Source of the DNA: Candidatus Levyibacteriota bacterium
GTDB taxonomy: Bacteria > Patescibacteria > Microgenomatia > Levybacterales > UBA12049
Direction: 5' to 3'
DNA: 6,205 bases
Assembly (NCBI GenBank): GCA_003173915.1
Contig: PPGL01000071.1
Span: 1-6,205 of the forward strand
Position 1 is the stretch's first letter. Every line of letters begins with the position of its first letter. The translations under genes were made by a program, and so were the position numbers. Below the pieces are notes generated by a model, which made no database searches, was not told where the DNA came from, and was given only the letters and a program-made list of their open reading frames with translations. This document shows positions 3,812 to 6,205 of the stretch, one piece after another.

Positions 3812-6205
3812 TTAATTAATTTGGGGTGGTGTTGCATTGTGATTTCTTACTCTTTGATCTTCTATCTCATTTTCCGACGGAAGGAACCATCCTCCATGAT
3901 CTTGCCAGGGTACAGACAATCGTAAATCATCTACAGGAGCATTGGCTGCAAATGCTAAAAAGTTATTGGCAACTACTCTTTCTGAAGGATCTGGTAATCC
4001 TGCAAGACGTGCTCGATGTCTAATCCTTGTTGCGTCCAAAATAGCTCTAACGGCAACTTGATTCAAAAAAAGTATACTTTCAGAGGAAAGTCCTCTGGTT
4101 GTGACGTTACTAGGTAACTCTTTTCTTTTCGTATTTGGGACCATAAGAGTTCCTTCTTGACCTTCAATACGCTTGAAATCTGCTACGGAGGTATAATTAC
4201 CATTAAATAAAGATTCCATAAATAAAAGTAACGCTTCTGCATTTAATAATGGCTCGTTGATTCCTGACGCAGACTGAAGAAAGCTTACCCTATCAGTATT
4301 TGGGGAGGGATAGATATCAATGAATAATCCTTTTACATGGGTAGAACCAACAATTTGTTGTAAAAGTTTATAATTTGCAGCTTCCTGACCGCTTACAATA
4401 TCTACAACTGTTATTCTGTTCTTCCCTAATGCTCCCTTTTGTTGTAAATATTCTCTATAATCTCTTCCTAATTGTTCTTCTTGGGGATTAGAAGGGTTAG
4501 TAACCTGTTTCAATAACTTTCTTGAGCAATGTAAAAATTTTATTTGTTCAGGACGAACATTTGGATATCTGTCTGGATCTGTATGTAGTAGCATTTTCAT
4601 TGCAACCGAGAAGGGAAGTCCGTCTCTGGCAAGGCAAAAGACGGCATCCGTTTGGCCGGAATTGAGTTCCTGTAATAGTCTTTCTGCCATTGCAAGGTGA
4701 ACAGGGGCGAAAATATCGCGTGCTTGCCGATAAAATTCTTTTGACATCCGTAATAGCCTTGTCCTCTCAGTCTGTGGAATTTTTGCTTGAAATTGAGAAT
4801 CAAGCCATGCATCAGTAGATGCTTCTAATGCTTCTTTATGCATCTCCACAACAGTTTGAGCATATAAGCCCGGATTAGTATCCATAAGTTGTGTCTGTTC
4901 AAGGCGTTTAAATGCTGCGTGATTTTCGTATTGTACAGACATGCCACCTGCAAATTGAGCTCCTTGGACGTCGTCCCAAGGATTATCTCCTACATGCAGA
5001 ACATTCGCATAGGGTACACCAAGTTTGTTCCAGGAATGATGAAAAAATTCTGCACGATTTGGTTTTTTCATGACTCCTGCTTCGGACGAAAGACTGATTG
5101 CTTTTCGATGTCCTGAGGTGTCAGAAATATCGTTACTGAAATATTCATACAAACCGAATAGAGTTAATACTCGTTCAATATGTTCTCGATTCCAACTTGC
5201 GTTTGAAGTAAGACACACTTTGATTCCTCGTTTTTGTAATTCCATAAGAGTTTCTCGTGCTCCTGGCATAACTACAGCATTTTCAAGCTCTAATTTATAC
5301 CATTCTTTTGTAAATGCAGCATGTAGTTTGAGTCGTTGTGCTTCTGAAACTTGAGCAATTTTACTTATTCTTGTAATTACTTCCTGCAGTGTTTGTTCAA
5401 GTGGCACTTCTTGTCCATGGGCTTGATAATTGTTCCACATGTCTGTCCAGGTTTGTGTAACTGCTGCTTGGACATGTGGCATATCAATAATGATTCCTGC
5501 TTGTTGTAGATGGCGCATAATACGAGTAGGATATCGAGCATAACGTTCACGAACATCTTCAGTCCATTGTACAAGCGTATCGTACATATCAAAGGAAACA
5601 GCCTTGATTTCTGGATTTCTGTCGATGATGGCTAAAATATCTTGTAATTTTCCTACTTTCTCGGGTAATTTGCGAGATTCCATAAGCTCTGCCATATATT
5701 GGCGTCCAAAATTTGGGATTTGTCGGGAATTTCTTATTATACTTAATGATTGCTGTGCAATTGCTACAATTTCGTTAAATGAAAGATCATCTGCTTTAAT
5801 TCGTGTTGCTGATTGGGTTGCAAGTAATGAGCGGCTTACGTCTCTCAAAGAAAGTACGTCCTCGATAACTCCATGAAGAGGGTGTTGTGTATGGGGCTCA
5901 TTTGTAGCAATGATTCTCATAACATCTGCTGCTTGTTTGGTTGATAATCTTCTTTCTTTTGCAATAAGAGCTATGGAAGTTGCTAGCATTCTATCTGCCT
6001 GCTGTTTTTCCACAGCTCGTGATGCCATAAGACCTATACTTTCTCGAATAAGTTGTAGGTCAGCTTGCCTTCCATAACCTTGTCCTTGTAATTTTGCTTT
6101 TTCAACACTGCTTCTCAGTTCTGCTTGCATAGGGTAGTTTGTTGTGAGCAGTAATGCTGCTGTTTTAGTTGCCTCGGGGGAAGGGGAGTTGCCTGCAAGT
6201 TGGAG
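3812..6205 (-). CDS. Large HAD-family phosphatase-like multidomain protein, 5'-truncated at the right edge
   Basis: The frame is open from a TAA at 3814-3812 to the right edge, with no stop upstream of the ATG at 6130. The extra 25 codons look coding (LAGNSPSPEATKTAALLL) and that ATG has no ribosome site, so the true start is probably outside. Numbering from M at 6130 (772 residues): 1-170 is a helical, charged region with no family I recognise. 175-400 is a HAD domain with motif I D181-M-Y-D-T, a helical C1-type cap (about 190-285), motif II LTSN (307-310), motif III lysine K355/K356, and motif IV GDNPWDD (381-387) plus QGAQFAGG. About 470-735 is a second domain with CLARDGLPF (499-507), HCSRK (534-538) and VVDIVSGQ (575-582). 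This recalls the tail of COG5610-type HAD proteins and loosely a phosphoribosyltransferase fold (inference). Motif I has Tyr where phosphatases usually have the second Asp. Substrate unknown; no signal peptide or membrane segment is visible. Confidence 0.85.
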   Translation of the reverse strand, partial: LQLAGNSPSPEATKTAALLLTTNYPMQAELRSSVEKAKLQGQGYGRQADLQLIRESIGLMASRAVEKQQADRMLATSIALIAKERRLSTKQAADVMRIIATNEPHTQHPLHGVIEDVLSLRDVSRSLLATQSATRIKADDLSFNEIVAIAQQSLSIIRNSRQIPNFGRQYMAELMESRKLPEKVGKLQDILAIIDRNPEIKAVSFDMYDTLVQWTEDVRERYARYPTRIMRHLQQAGIIIDMPHVQAAVTQTWTDMWNNYQAHGQEVPLEQTLQEVITRISKIAQVSEAQRLKLHAAFTKEWYKLELENAVVMPGARETLMELQKRGIKVCLTSNASWNREHIERVLTLFGLYEYFSNDISDTSGHRKAISLSSEAGVMKKPNRAEFFHHSWNKLGVPYANVLHVGDNPWDDVQGAQFAGGMSVQYENHAAFKRLEQTQLMDTNPGLYAQTVVEMHKEALEASTDAWLDSQFQAKIPQTERTRLLRMSKEFYRQARDIFAPVHLAMAERLLQELNSGQTDAVFCLARDGLPFSVAMKMLLHTDPDRYPNVRPEQIKFLHCSRKLLKQVTNPSNPQEEQLGRDYREYLQQKGALGKNRITVVDIVSGQEAANYKLLQQIVGSTHVKGLFIDIYPSPNTDRVSFLQSASGINEPLLNAEALLLFMESLFNGNYTSVADFKRIEGQEGTLMVPNTKRKELPSNVTTRGLSSESILFLNQVAVRAILDATRIRHRARLAGLPDPSERVVANNFLAFAANAPVDDLRLSVPWQDHGGWFLPSENEIEDQRVRNHNATPPQIN

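Noticed and set aside
1..6205. CRISPR array, tRNA or rRNA gene, toxin-antitoxin pair, or defence system
   Set aside because: No regularly spaced direct repeats, no cloverleaf-like or rRNA-like segments, and all gaps between genes are under about 220 bp and accounted for by promoters and the repeat.

Overview
The window is 6.2 kb of AT-rich, tightly packed bacterial DNA (roughly 40% G+C by eye). It holds two left-to-right genes after a truncated one, then two right-to-left genes, the last of which runs off the right edge. Stop codons are TAA and TAG and no TGA is read through, so the standard code fits. Start sites lack strong Shine-Dalgarno sequences, and two of the three internal starts lie close to or on the predicted transcription start. 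Several things suggest, but do not prove, a Patescibacteria/CPR-type or similarly reduced genome: the compact layout, a CPR-looking orphan membrane protein, and a dispersed inverted repeat of the 'TGTCATTCCGA ... TCGGGATGACA' kind. I cannot name the phylum.

Left part (1-2387, + strand): the 3' end of a multi-pass membrane protein of unknown function, then thioredoxin (trxA), then thioredoxin reductase (trxB). The last two form a complete NADPH -> TrxB -> TrxA disulfide-reducing pair. All key TrxA residues fall at the same numbers as in E. coli (D26, W31-C32-G33-P34-C35, P76). TrxB has its FAD motif, CATC redox centre and NADPH motifs.

The striking feature is a pair of related ~91-94 bp inverted-repeat elements at trxB. 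One (1227-1320) lies exactly between a TATAAT box and the trxB start codon, so it would make up nearly the whole 5' leader. The other (1997-2087) lies inside trxB and is read in frame, adding about 30 residues to an enzyme that otherwise keeps its normal length and motifs.

Right part (2392-6205, - strand): first, a predicted exported zinc metallopeptidase (HELSH motif, Tat-like but RQ rather than RR signal, proline-rich linker), convergent with trxB and separated from it by only 4 bp. Its promoter (TTGACA-17-TATGTT) puts the transcription start on the ATG. Second, a large multidomain protein with a helical N-terminal region, a HAD phosphatase-like domain with C1-type cap, and a C-terminal 'ARDG ... 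SRK ... VVDIVSGQ' domain resembling the tail of COG5610-type HAD proteins. This last frame is open to the right edge, so the gene is incomplete at its 5' end.
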